From assembly GCA_902464485.1 (NCBI GenBank), contig CABQJJ010000095.1, positions 1-5,995 on the forward strand: a DNA stretch of 5,995 nt. The letters are read 5' to 3'. A model generated the notes under the pieces. It was not told where the DNA came from, made no database searches, and saw only the letters and a list, made by a program, of their open reading frames with translations. The position numbers and the translations under genes are program-made. Each line of letters starts with the position of its first letter. Positions within the stretch are counted from its first letter, which is position 1. Shown piece by piece: positions 1-5,995 of this stretch. The stretch is from an uncultured Collinsella sp. Lineage in GTDB: Bacteria > Actinomycetota > Coriobacteriia > Coriobacteriales > Coriobacteriaceae.

Positions 1-3
1 TCT

Positions 4-10
4 AAGGAGA
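4..10 (+). promoter_or_regulatory. Ribosome binding site of the FAD-dependent oxidoreductase
   Basis: AAGGAGA lies five bases before the ATG at 16, a near-consensus Shine-Dalgarno sequence that fixes the start codon. Confidence 0.8.
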
Positions 11-15
11 CCTCG

Positions 16-1656
16 ATGATCGAAATCACCCAAGTCAACGCGTCGCTCGATGAAGCCGGCGATGAAAAAGCTTGCCTCATCGTTGGCAAGCGAGTCGCCA
101 AACGCGTCCTGCGTTGCAAAGACTCCGAGATCAAGTCCATCGAGCTCCACCGCAAGTCCATCGATGCCCGCAAAAAACGAGACGTTCATTTTATCCTGAG
201 CTTTCGTGTTGAGCTGACGAGCCCAGACATCGAGCAGACAGTGCTCGACAGCGTGGCTGCGCGCGACCGCTCGCGCGTGCGCACGATAGACGACAATGAG
301 CCTTCATTCCCCTTCCCCGTTTCCGGCGCGCCCAAAGAGCGCCCCGTCGTCGTCGGTGCCGGATGTGCTGGCCTTTTCGCCGCACTTACCCTCGCCGAAG
401 CAGGTCTGAAGCCCTTGCTTATCGAACGGGGCGACCCGGCGCTTCGCCGCTCGCAGGCAATAGACCTCTTCCTGAAGGAGCGCATCCTCGACCCCGAGAG
501 CAATATCCAGTTTGGCTTGGGCGGCGCGGGGACTTTCTCGGATGGCAAGCTCAATACGGGAACCAAAAATCCCGCCCATCGCCTTATCCTGGACACCTTC
601 GTCGAAGCGGGCGCACCCCGAGGCATTCTGTGGGATGCCAAGCCGCACATTGGCTCCGACATCCTTCCCACAGTTGTCACCAATATTTCCCAGCGCATCA
701 AACGGCTCGGAGGTGTCGTCCGCTATCGAACGAAGCTCGTTGACATTCGCGCCGACGCGTCCGGCGCCATCACCGGCATCGATGTCCAGACGTCTCAACA
801 TGCCGCGACTGAGCAAATCGCCACGAAACACCTTATCCTTGCCTGCGGCCACTCCGCCCGCGACGTATTCGAGCTCCTCAAGGACCACGGCGTAGCCCTC
901 GCGCAAAAAACCTTTGCCATGGGCGCGCGCATCGAACACCCGCAGCGCGATATCGATCGCGCTCAATATGGCTCTTCGGCGGGACATCCCGCCCTCGGAG
1001 CAGCCCCCTACAAGCTCGTCGCCCATCTTCCCAACGAGCGCAGTGTGTTCTCGTTTTGCATGTGCCCCGGCGGGCAGGTTGTCGCCGCCTCTTCCGAGCC
1101 GGGCCACCTGTGCGTCAACGGCGCCAGTCTCAATGCCCGCAACGGCCGTAACGCAAATGCCGCCTTGCTCGTTAACGTCACGCCCGAAGACCTTCCCAGC
1201 GATGACCCTCTCGCGGGCGTTGAACTCCAGTGCGCTTGCGAGCAGGCTGCCTACCGCCTAGGCGGCTCTAACTGGAATGCACCGGCACAGCTCGTCGGCG
1301 ATTTCCTTGCAAAACGTCCCAGCACGGCATGTGGAAAGGTTAAGCCCACCTATCCGCTCGGTGTGACTTGGACGGCAATTGACGAGGCGCTACCGCAGCA
1401 TATCGTCGAGTCGCTTCGCCTGGGAATTCCCCTGCTCGGAAAAAAGCTACGGGGCTACGACCGTCCCGATGCCGTGCTTACCGGCGTGGAGACGCGTTCG
1501 AGCTCCCCGGTCACCGTCACCCGAGATCGCGCGTGTCACGCCGTGGCGACTCCAGGCCTCTACCCTTGCGGCGAGGGAGCAGGATATGCCGGCGGCATCA
1601 TGAGCGCCGCTACCGATGGCATCCGGTGCGCCGAAGCCCTGATTGCAGACCTCTAG
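16..1656 (+). CDS. NAD(P)/FAD-dependent oxidoreductase (COG2509-type FAD-dependent dehydrogenase)
   Basis: This is a complete 546-residue flavoprotein, probably cytoplasmic since no signal peptide or membrane segment is visible. Residues 1-~100 form the N-terminal domain typical of this family. A Rossmann dinucleotide-binding fold then starts with VVVGAGCAGL (111-120; glycines 114, 116 and 119), and the acidic residue ending the second strand is E137 in LLIERG. Family signatures follow in order: GGAGTFSDGKL (169-179), LACGHSARD (275-283), MGARIEH (302-308), SFCMCPGG (346-353), ETRSSSPV (492-499) and the C-terminal FAD-contacting stretch CGEGAGYAGGI (518-528). These support a COG2509 assignment and full length. 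The reaction and substrate are not known for this group, so no gene symbol is given. The ATG at 16 is preceded by AAGGAGA at a good distance. The promoter lies outside the window. The gene converges on uvrB, and no operon partner is visible. Confidence 0.9.
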   Translation: MIEITQVNASLDEAGDEKACLIVGKRVAKRVLRCKDSEIKSIELHRKSIDARKKRDVHFILSFRVELTSPDIEQTVLDSVAARDRSRVRTIDDNEPSFPFPVSGAPKERPVVVGAGCAGLFAALTLAEAGLKPLLIERGDPALRRSQAIDLFLKERILDPESNIQFGLGGAGTFSDGKLNTGTKNPAHRLILDTFVEAGAPRGILWDAKPHIGSDILPTVVTNISQRIKRLGGVVRYRTKLVDIRADASGAITGIDVQTSQHAATEQIATKHLILACGHSARDVFELLKDHGVALAQKTFAMGARIEHPQRDIDRAQYGSSAGHPALGAAPYKLVAHLPNERSVFSFCMCPGGQVVAASSEPGHLCVNGASLNARNGRNANAALLVNVTPEDLPSDDPLAGVELQCACEQAAYRLGGSNWNAPAQLVGDFLAKRPSTACGKVKPTYPLGVTWTAIDEALPQHIVESLRLGIPLLGKKLRGYDRPDAVLTGVETRSSSPVTVTRDRACHAVATPGLYPCGEGAGYAGGIMSAATDGIRCAEALIADL

Positions 1657-1670
1657 CACACTAAAGGCAC

Positions 1671-1702
1671 AGGCCCCGAGCTCAACGAGAAGCTCGAGGC
1701 CT
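1671..1702. terminator. Imperfect hairpin between convergent genes, probable bidirectional terminator
   Basis: The arms AGGCCCCGAGCT (1671-1682) and AGCTCGAGGCCT (1691-1702) pair over 12 positions with one C-A mismatch around an 8-base loop. The hairpin lies in the 51-base gap between the oxidoreductase stop and the uvrB stop. On the plus strand it is followed by a T-rich stretch (ACACTCTATTTCTT); on the minus strand only by GTGCCTTTAG. The U-tracts are poor, so termination in either direction is inferred from position and stem stability. The plus direction is the better supported. Confidence 0.45.
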
Positions 1703-1707
1703 ACACT

Positions 1708-3948
1708 CTATTTCTTAAATCGCGCGCCCTGGCGTTTTCTACCCGAAGCGAACGTGGAACCCTTGCGGGCCTGCGAACGCAGGCGCTCAATCGTTTCGTC
1801 CTCGGACGCGCCCTCGAGCATCGCCCGAATCTGAACGACGGCATCACGCAGGCGCGCCGCCTCCTCAAAGTCCATGGCGGCGGAGGCATTACGCATGTCT
1901 TCCTCCATGGTCTCGACGATCCGCACCAGCTCGTCACGCGACAGCCCTTCCAGCTGCTCGGCAAGCGTCCGTTCAGGCGTCACCGTCTCTGGCACCCCGC
2001 TCTCGCCGCTTTCATCGGGCGTATAGAACGCACCATGGCCCAGAGAGTCGCCCTTCGAGCGCCCTTTGGAGCCCACGGTCTTTTCAGCCTCGGCAATAAA
2101 GCTCGAAATGTCGTTGATGGCCTTACGCACCGTCTTGGGCACAATGTCGTGCTCTTCGTTGTAGGCCATCTGAATCTCACGGCGACGCTGCGTCTCCTCG
2201 ATGGCCGCTTCCATCGAATCGGTCACGACGTCGGCGTACATGATGACTTCGCCGTCAGCGTTGCGAGCGGCACGGCCAATCGTCTGAATCAGCGAACGGC
2301 GGTTACGCAAGAAACCTTCCTTATCGGCATCGAGAATTGCTACCAGCGAGACCTCGGGAAGGTCTAGACCCTCGCGAAGCAAGTTGATGCCAACCAAGAC
2401 ATCGATCTTGCCCTCGCGCAACGTTCGCAGAATCTCGACACGGTCCATCGTCGCCGTATCGGAGTGCATGTAGTTGACCTTAATGCCGGCGTCGAGCAGG
2501 TGATCGGTCAGATCCTCGGCCATGCGCTTGGTCAGTGTGGTCACTAGCACGCGCTCCTTGCGGGCCACGCGCTCGCGAATCTCGTCCTCAAGATCGTCAA
2601 TCTGGCCTCGGACTGGACGAACGTCGATTTTTGGATCGAGCAGGCCAGTCGGTCGAATAATCTGTTCAACATCGTTTTGACTCACGCGCAGCTCATAGTC
2701 GCCCGGCGTGGCCGAGACGTAAATGAACTGTGGAATCCTCGCCTCAAACTCATCGAAACGGAGCGGACGGTTATCGAGCGCCGACGGAAGACGAAAACCA
2801 TGCTCCACCAGCGTCACCTTACGCGAGCGGTCGCCTTCGTGCATGCCGCGGATCTGCGGCACCGTTACATGGCTCTCGTCGATGATACAGAGCATGTCCT
2901 TAGGAAAGTAATCGATCAGGGTAAACGGCGGCTCACCCGGCTTACGTCCATCCAGATGGCGCGAGTAGTTCTCGATGCCGTTGCAAAAGCCCATCGTCTC
3001 GAGCATCTCGAGGTCATAATCGGTACGTTGCTGCAAGCGCTGCGCCTCGAGCAACTTGTCGGTCGCCTTGAGCTCCGCCACACGCTTTTCGCATTCTTCG
3101 CTGATCGATTTCAGGGCCGCCTTGACCTTAGGTTTCTCGGTCACGTAGTGGGAGGCCGGCCACACGGGAATAGCTTCATACTCACGTAGCATTTCGCCGG
3201 TAACCTCATCGATCTCGGCAATCAGCTCGACCTCGTCGCCAAAGAACTCAAACCGCAACGGGTGCTCGGCATAGGGCGGATACACGTCGACGACATCACC
3301 GCGCACGCGGAAGGTGCCACGTGCCAAATCATAGTCATTGCGGTCGTATTGAATGTCGATGAGCGCGTGGATAAAGTCATCGCGCTCGAGCGGCACCTTC
3401 TTATCGACGTTTGGCGCCAAGCCCGCATAGTCCTCGGGAGAACCGATGCCATAGATGCACGAGACCGATGCGACGACGATCACATCGCGTCGAGAAAGCA
3501 GCGATGCCGTCGCCTGATGGCGCAGCATCTCGACCTCTTCGTTAATCGAGGAGTCTTTCTCGATATACGTATCACTCTGCGGTACATACGCCTCGGGCTG
3601 ATAATAGTCGTAGTACGAGACGAAGTAGACCACGGCGTTGTTGGGAAAGAATTCTTTGAGCTCGCTCGCAAGCTGGGCTGCGAGGGTTTTGTTGGGGGCC
3701 ATGACCAGCGTTGGCTTACCGAGAGCTTCGATGGTCTTAGCCATGGTAAAGGTCTTGCCCGAACCGGTCACGCCAAGCAAAACCTGATAGCGGTCTCCGT
3801 CCCTCACACCCTGCACAAGCGACTCAATGGCCTTCGGTTGGGAACCTGCAGGCTCATAGGGAGACACGACCTTAAACGGCACATCAGAGCCCTCAACGCC
3901 AAAACGTTTGAGCTCTCCGCCAACACGCTCAACTTCAAAATCCGCCAT
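1708..3948 (-). CDS. uvrB: UvrABC system protein B (excinuclease subunit B)
   Basis: UvrB is the damage-verifying, DNA-loading subunit of bacterial nucleotide excision repair. It receives lesions from UvrA and recruits UvrC for incision. Translation gives 746 residues. Walker A is GVTGSGKT (59-66, K65). The beta-hairpin region that inserts between DNA strands follows (YYDYYQPEAY, 112-121, through TYIEKD, 127-132). The Walker B/DEAH-like box is DESH (357-360), with SATPGDYEL (412-420) after it. The C-terminal helicase motifs include GINLLREGLDLPEV (520-533) and QTIGRAARN (555-563). A UVR domain (about 670-710) that contacts UvrC closes the fold. The protein is longer than E. coli UvrB (673 residues); the excess lies in a linker (about 620-665) and a basic tail (about 715-746). 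I chose ATG at 3948 because AGGAG sits five bases upstream; the in-frame ATG at 3969 has no such site. It is probably co-transcribed with the two genes upstream. Confidence 0.97.
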   Translation of the reverse strand: MADFEVERVGGELKRFGVEGSDVPFKVVSPYEPAGSQPKAIESLVQGVRDGDRYQVLLGVTGSGKTFTMAKTIEALGKPTLVMAPNKTLAAQLASELKEFFPNNAVVYFVSYYDYYQPEAYVPQSDTYIEKDSSINEEVEMLRHQATASLLSRRDVIVVASVSCIYGIGSPEDYAGLAPNVDKKVPLERDDFIHALIDIQYDRNDYDLARGTFRVRGDVVDVYPPYAEHPLRFEFFGDEVELIAEIDEVTGEMLREYEAIPVWPASHYVTEKPKVKAALKSISEECEKRVAELKATDKLLEAQRLQQRTDYDLEMLETMGFCNGIENYSRHLDGRKPGEPPFTLIDYFPKDMLCIIDESHVTVPQIRGMHEGDRSRKVTLVEHGFRLPSALDNRPLRFDEFEARIPQFIYVSATPGDYELRVSQNDVEQIIRPTGLLDPKIDVRPVRGQIDDLEDEIRERVARKERVLVTTLTKRMAEDLTDHLLDAGIKVNYMHSDTATMDRVEILRTLREGKIDVLVGINLLREGLDLPEVSLVAILDADKEGFLRNRRSLIQTIGRAARNADGEVIMYADVVTDSMEAAIEETQRRREIQMAYNEEHDIVPKTVRKAINDISSFIAEAEKTVGSKGRSKGDSLGHGAFYTPDESGESGVPETVTPERTLAEQLEGLSRDELVRIVETMEEDMRNASAAMDFEEAARLRDAVVQIRAMLEGASEDETIERLRSQARKGSTFASGRKRQGARFKK

Positions 3949-3953
3949 GGATA

Positions 3954-3958
3954 CTCCT
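3954..3958 (-). promoter_or_regulatory. Ribosome binding site of uvrB (decides the start)
   Basis: On the minus strand AGGAG lies five bases before the ATG at 3948-3946. The alternative in-frame ATG seven codons earlier (3969) has no purine-rich site ahead of it, so the shorter protein beginning MADFEVERV is preferred. Confidence 0.8.
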
Positions 3959-3999
3959 AACTCATACATCTGCAGTATACGCAGGCGGCAGGCATAGTC

Positions 4000-4581
4000 C
4001 TATACGAACTGGTCGGGATAGAGGGTCTTATAGCGAACCCAGGCATTATTGACACGAATCAAATAGGCTTGCGTCTCAGGGAAGGTAATCGCGTTATGGA
4101 GCGATGTGTTTTGCTGCGCCCACCCATCGACATTGCCCATTCCGGCATTGTAGGCAGCAATAGCGCTATCCGTCGAGCCATTGAAATATGTCAGCAGGTA
4201 CGAAAGGTACGCGCACCCAAATTCGATATTCGTAGCGGGGTCATTCAGGTTATCGGCAGAATACTCATCCCCGTCGACAAGGCCCTTGGCGATCATATCC
4301 TCAGCGGTTTCGGGCATAAGCTGCATGAGACCTCGGGCGCCCTGGTTTGATTCCGCCTCGGGATTCCAGTTTGATTCTGACTTGATGACGGCACACACCA
4401 GATACGGATCGAGATTATGCGAAATACTGGACTGCCTTACATACGCCTCATAGTCAATCGGATAGAGCGGTTTAAAGAAAGCGGCGGGAGCACACGAGTA
4501 GACGAGCGAAATAAGGCCGAAGACGAACACAACGGCAAGTGGCGCCACGCGATACCACGTAAAGAAACGTGTCTTAGGCAT
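4000..4581 (-). CDS. Membrane-anchored lytic transglycosylase (Slt-type catalytic domain)
   Basis: This 193-residue protein should cleave the MurNAc-GlcNAc bond of peptidoglycan to form anhydro-muropeptides, outside the membrane. Basic residues at the start (K3, R5, R11) precede a hydrophobic segment (about 13-29), which ends at C30 in LVYSCA. This could be an uncleaved anchor or an imperfect lipobox. The SLT domain spans about 45-185: catalytic E69 in IKSESNWNP (66-74), GARGLMQLMPETA (81-93), the NPATNIEFG-like stretch with D114-P115 (DPATNIEFG, 114-122), AAYNAG (142-147) and ETQAYLIRV (169-177). All key motifs are intact, and little is present beyond the catalytic domain, as in minimal Slt/YjbJ-like enzymes. 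The start codon overlaps the end of coaE by 8 bases and its AAGGAGGA site lies inside coaE, so translation is likely coupled. No substrate-binding module such as LysM is present. The family assignment is firm; the physiological role is not known. Confidence 0.92.
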   Translation of the reverse strand: MPKTRFFTWYRVAPLAVVFVFGLISLVYSCAPAAFFKPLYPIDYEAYVRQSSISHNLDPYLVCAVIKSESNWNPEAESNQGARGLMQLMPETAEDMIAKGLVDGDEYSADNLNDPATNIEFGCAYLSYLLTYFNGSTDSAIAAYNAGMGNVDGWAQQNTSLHNAITFPETQAYLIRVNNAWVRYKTLYPDQFV

Positions 4582-5215
4582 CGGCCTCCTCCTTATCCGT
4601 TACATCCCCAAAGCCATGGCGCGCAAGCCATGCGTCAAGTTGTTCAAAGAGCGAATTATCGCCTGCCGCATTATCGATTACCGTCGTAGCGAGATGGCAA
4701 AGCGAAGCCTCATCAGGTTGGCATGCAGAGCGCGCATCAAAATCAGAGGACTCCATACCGCGATGAATGGCACGCTCGCGACGAACTGCCAAAGGAGCAC
4801 TGATGACCAGAATTTCATCAGCCAGACCAAAAGCATCCTCAAACCCAGTCGGGGCAGAAACCTCGACAACCGCAAAGGGATAACGGGGGGACGAAACCGT
4901 GCAGCAAACCGGATCAAGAATCCTCAGTGACAGCTGTTCGATGAGAACCGGATGAACGATGCCGTTGAGCCGCGCAACTGTATCAGGAGAGGCGAAAGCT
5001 CGAGCAGCGAGGACATTGCGGCGAATGCCGCCCTCCCCGTCCAGAATGTCCCAGCCGAATTCTTCCGCGAGGGCATTGACGATATCGGAGCCGGGCACAT
5101 ACAGCGATTTGGCAAGCTCATCCAGATCGATAAGCATGGCGCCATGAGATTCGAGATAGCGGCAGGCAGTCGACTTACCCGAAGCAATATTGCCCAAGAC
5201 AAAAACGGTAAACAT
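4574..5215 (-). CDS. coaE: Dephospho-CoA kinase
   Basis: CoaE performs the last step of coenzyme A synthesis in the cytoplasm, phosphorylating the ribose 3'-hydroxyl of dephospho-CoA with ATP. The protein is 213 residues, normal for the family. The P-loop is GNIASGKST (8-16). The acidic substrate-site motif reads LIDLDELA (28-35), where D-A-D is usual. LNGIVHP (83-89) matches the family's L..i.HP element. The lid and C-terminal elements are RRERAIHR (145-152), AR...QPDEASLCHLA (161-176) and VIDN (179-182), close to the usual R...Q and viDN motifs. The P-loop and the DLD motif are more divergent than in well-studied homologues. ATG at 5215 is chosen because GGGAGG lies five bases upstream and the protein then begins directly at the first beta strand. 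An in-frame extension to 5344 would run into the rRNA terminator and adds nothing recognisable. It is the first gene of the coaE-transglycosylase-uvrB cluster, about 130 bases after that terminator. Confidence 0.93.
   Translation of the reverse strand: MFTVFVLGNIASGKSTACRYLESHGAMLIDLDELAKSLYVPGSDIVNALAEEFGWDILDGEGGIRRNVLAARAFASPDTVARLNGIVHPVLIEQLSLRILDPVCCTVSSPRYPFAVVEVSAPTGFEDAFGLADEILVISAPLAVRRERAIHRGMESSDFDARSACQPDEASLCHLATTVIDNAAGDNSLFEQLDAWLARHGFGDVTDKEEADA
4587..4594 (-). promoter_or_regulatory. Ribosome binding site of the lytic transglycosylase, inside coaE
   Basis: AAGGAGGA on the minus strand, followed by GGCCG and then ATG, is a near-perfect Shine-Dalgarno sequence. It lies within the last codons of coaE, which implies translational coupling of the two genes. 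Confidence 0.8.
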
Positions 5216-5220
5216 CAAGC

Positions 5221-5226
5221 CCTCCC
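5221..5226 (-). promoter_or_regulatory. Ribosome binding site of coaE (decides the start)
   Basis: GGGAGG on the minus strand lies five bases (GCTTG) before the ATG at 5215-5213. It favours the 213-residue CoaE over a longer in-frame reading. Confidence 0.75.
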
Positions 5227-5243
5227 TAACGCCAATGCGAGTT

Positions 5244-5274
5244 ATTATCGCGCAAATACAAAGCGACCGTTCAA
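5244..5274 (-). promoter_or_regulatory. Candidate sigma-70-type promoter of coaE
   Basis: In the leader between the rRNA terminator and coaE, the minus strand carries TTGAAC (5274-5269) and GATAAT (5249-5244) separated by 19 bases. Both boxes are close to consensus, but the spacer is two bases longer than ideal and there is no extended -10 TGN. The location, about 30 bases upstream of the start codon, fits. The leader is clearly more AT-rich than its surroundings. Confidence 0.4.
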
Positions 5275-5342
5275 AAAACAGCCAAACAGTAAGAGAGTCA
5301 AAAGGAAGAGCCTGTTCATAAGGCACAGCTTGTATATAACGC

Positions 5343-5373
5343 AAAAAGGGGGAGGCCGCGAGGCCTCCCCCTT
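5343..5373 (-). terminator. Intrinsic terminator of the rRNA operon
   Basis: On the minus strand GGGGGAGGCC (5371-5362), loop TCGC (5361-5358) and GGCCTCCCCC (5357-5348) form a perfect 10-bp stem, extendable by A-T pairs. It is followed at once by five T residues (5347-5343). It lies about 30 bases beyond the 5S gene and should end the rRNA transcript before coaE. The plus-strand tail (TTATTC) is a poorer U-tract, so the main direction is minus. Confidence 0.9.
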
Positions 5374-5396
5374 ATTCATCTCGACGACGGCTCGGT

Positions 5397-5533
5397 GCCG
5401 TCCACCGGTCAGCGGCGCCCTGGCCTCCCACGGGCTGGCCCCGCAGTACTCTCGGCGCGATGGGGCTTAGCTTCCGGGTTCGGAACGGGACCGGGCGTGC
5501 CCCCCATGCTCTGGCCGCTGACCGGTGGGCGGC
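5397..5533 (-). other. Precursor processing stem enclosing 5S rRNA
   Basis: The perfect 15-bp helix (5402-5416 with 5514-5528) continues after one mismatch (5401/5529) with four more pairs (5397-5400 with 5530-5533). The double-stranded stem around pre-5S is thus about 20 bp, a plausible substrate for a 5S maturase such as RNase M5 or for RNase III. The pairing is read directly; the choice of enzyme is inference. Confidence 0.6.
5406..5524 (-). rRNA. rrf: 5S ribosomal RNA
   Basis: The minus strand carries the conserved 5S core: the loop B/C region TCCCGTTCCGAACCCGGAAG, then CTAAGCCCCA, then the loop E and helix IV region GCGCCGAGAGTACTGCGGGG, and a helix V return. The 5' and 3' ends form helix I: bases 5514-5528 and 5402-5416 are perfect reverse complements over 15 bp, longer than the roughly 10-bp helix I of mature 5S. 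The mature ends are therefore estimated by alignment in mind to E. coli 5S (about 119 nt) and could be off by several bases. It follows the 23S gene after about 145 bases and precedes the operon terminator. It is part of the central protuberance of the large ribosomal subunit. Confidence 0.93.
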
Positions 5534-5668
5534 GCCCACCGTTACGGTGTCCGGTGTCTCTCTCACGTGCCCTGGGGGCCGCATGGCGCATAGGGGAGAT
5601 GACTCGGGGGCATCCTCGTGCCCGGACCGCGCTTTCGAGCGCTCAGTCCCGCGGGCCGCGAGGTGCGG
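5525..5668 (-). other. 23S-5S internal transcribed spacer
   Basis: This stretch of about 140 bases holds no tRNA and no convincing reading frame. On the minus strand it contains two adjacent hairpins. One has GGAC/GTCC and GCGCT/AGCGC stems around a CGAA tetraloop (5624-5649). The other is GGGCA/TGCCC with a 6-base loop (5608-5623). Small stems also lie just upstream of 5S: GGTGGGC/GCCCACC (5524-5540) and CACCG/CGGTG (5537-5549). These overlap and cannot all form together. The likely role is rRNA processing. Boundaries depend on the estimated mature ends of 23S and 5S. Confidence 0.7.

Positions 5669-5995
<327 letters not shown>

Noticed and set aside
304..1107. A 267-codon open frame on the minus strand opposite the oxidoreductase gene
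   Set aside because: It is a GC-rich shadow of a clearly coding strand; the protein shows no recognisable motif and no ribosome binding site decides a start.
3262..3960. A 232-codon open frame on the plus strand opposite uvrB
   Set aside because: It lies wholly antisense to conserved UvrB motifs and its product looks like no known family.
3974..3979. TATACT on the minus strand, a -10-like box about 25 bases before uvrB
   Set aside because: No acceptable -35 box is found 16 to 18 bases upstream (TAGGAC and neighbours match poorly), so a separate uvrB promoter is not supported.
3949..4020. Possible LexA/SOS box before uvrB
   Set aside because: GAACTGGTC near 4005 resembles part of a site, but it lacks the GAAC-N4-GTTC symmetry expected of a Gram-positive LexA box. 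SOS control cannot be claimed from this window.
5216..5344. N-terminal extension of CoaE by 43 codons, up to 5344
   Set aside because: It would start at the edge of the rRNA terminator, reads through the candidate promoter, has no ribosome binding site, and places extra residues before the first strand of the kinase fold. The start at 5215 has a good site.
5525..5668. A tRNA gene in the 23S-5S spacer
   Set aside because: No cloverleaf, TTC-loop signature (GGTTCRA) or acceptor stem could be found there.

Overview
The window is GC-rich bacterial chromosome that looks like an actinomycete of the class Coriobacteriia, possibly a Collinsella-like gut organism. That assignment is inference. It rests on the GC-rich 5S and 23S sequence, strong AGGAG-type ribosome binding sites, and a coaE-to-uvrB neighbourhood that also occurs in other Actinomycetota such as Mycobacterium. 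A 16S or full 23S comparison would settle it.

Layout from left to right. Bases 16-1656 (+) encode a complete FAD-dependent dehydrogenase of the COG2509 type, with unknown substrate. It converges on uvrB across a 51-base gap that holds an imperfect hairpin, probably a shared terminator. On the minus strand, reading right to left, come the 3' end of a 23S rRNA gene (cut by the window edge), a spacer without a tRNA, a 5S rRNA gene, and a strong intrinsic terminator. Next is a leader of about 130 bases with a possible promoter. It is followed by coaE (dephospho-CoA kinase), a small membrane-anchored Slt-type lytic transglycosylase, and uvrB (excinuclease subunit B).

coaE and the transglycosylase overlap by 8 bases, and the second gene's ribosome binding site lies inside coaE, so they are almost certainly co-transcribed and translationally coupled. 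uvrB follows after 51 bases with its own good ribosome binding site. It is probably in the same transcript, but an internal promoter cannot be excluded. The products act in unrelated processes (coenzyme A synthesis, peptidoglycan turnover, nucleotide excision repair), so this is a housekeeping cluster and not a dedicated pathway.

I see no mobile element, CRISPR array, tRNA, phage gene or defence system. The window is essentially ordinary core genome. The points most worth a second look are the lytic transglycosylase between coaE and uvrB, the divergent CoaE motifs, the extended linker and tail of UvrB, and the long 5S precursor stem with a competing upstream hairpin.
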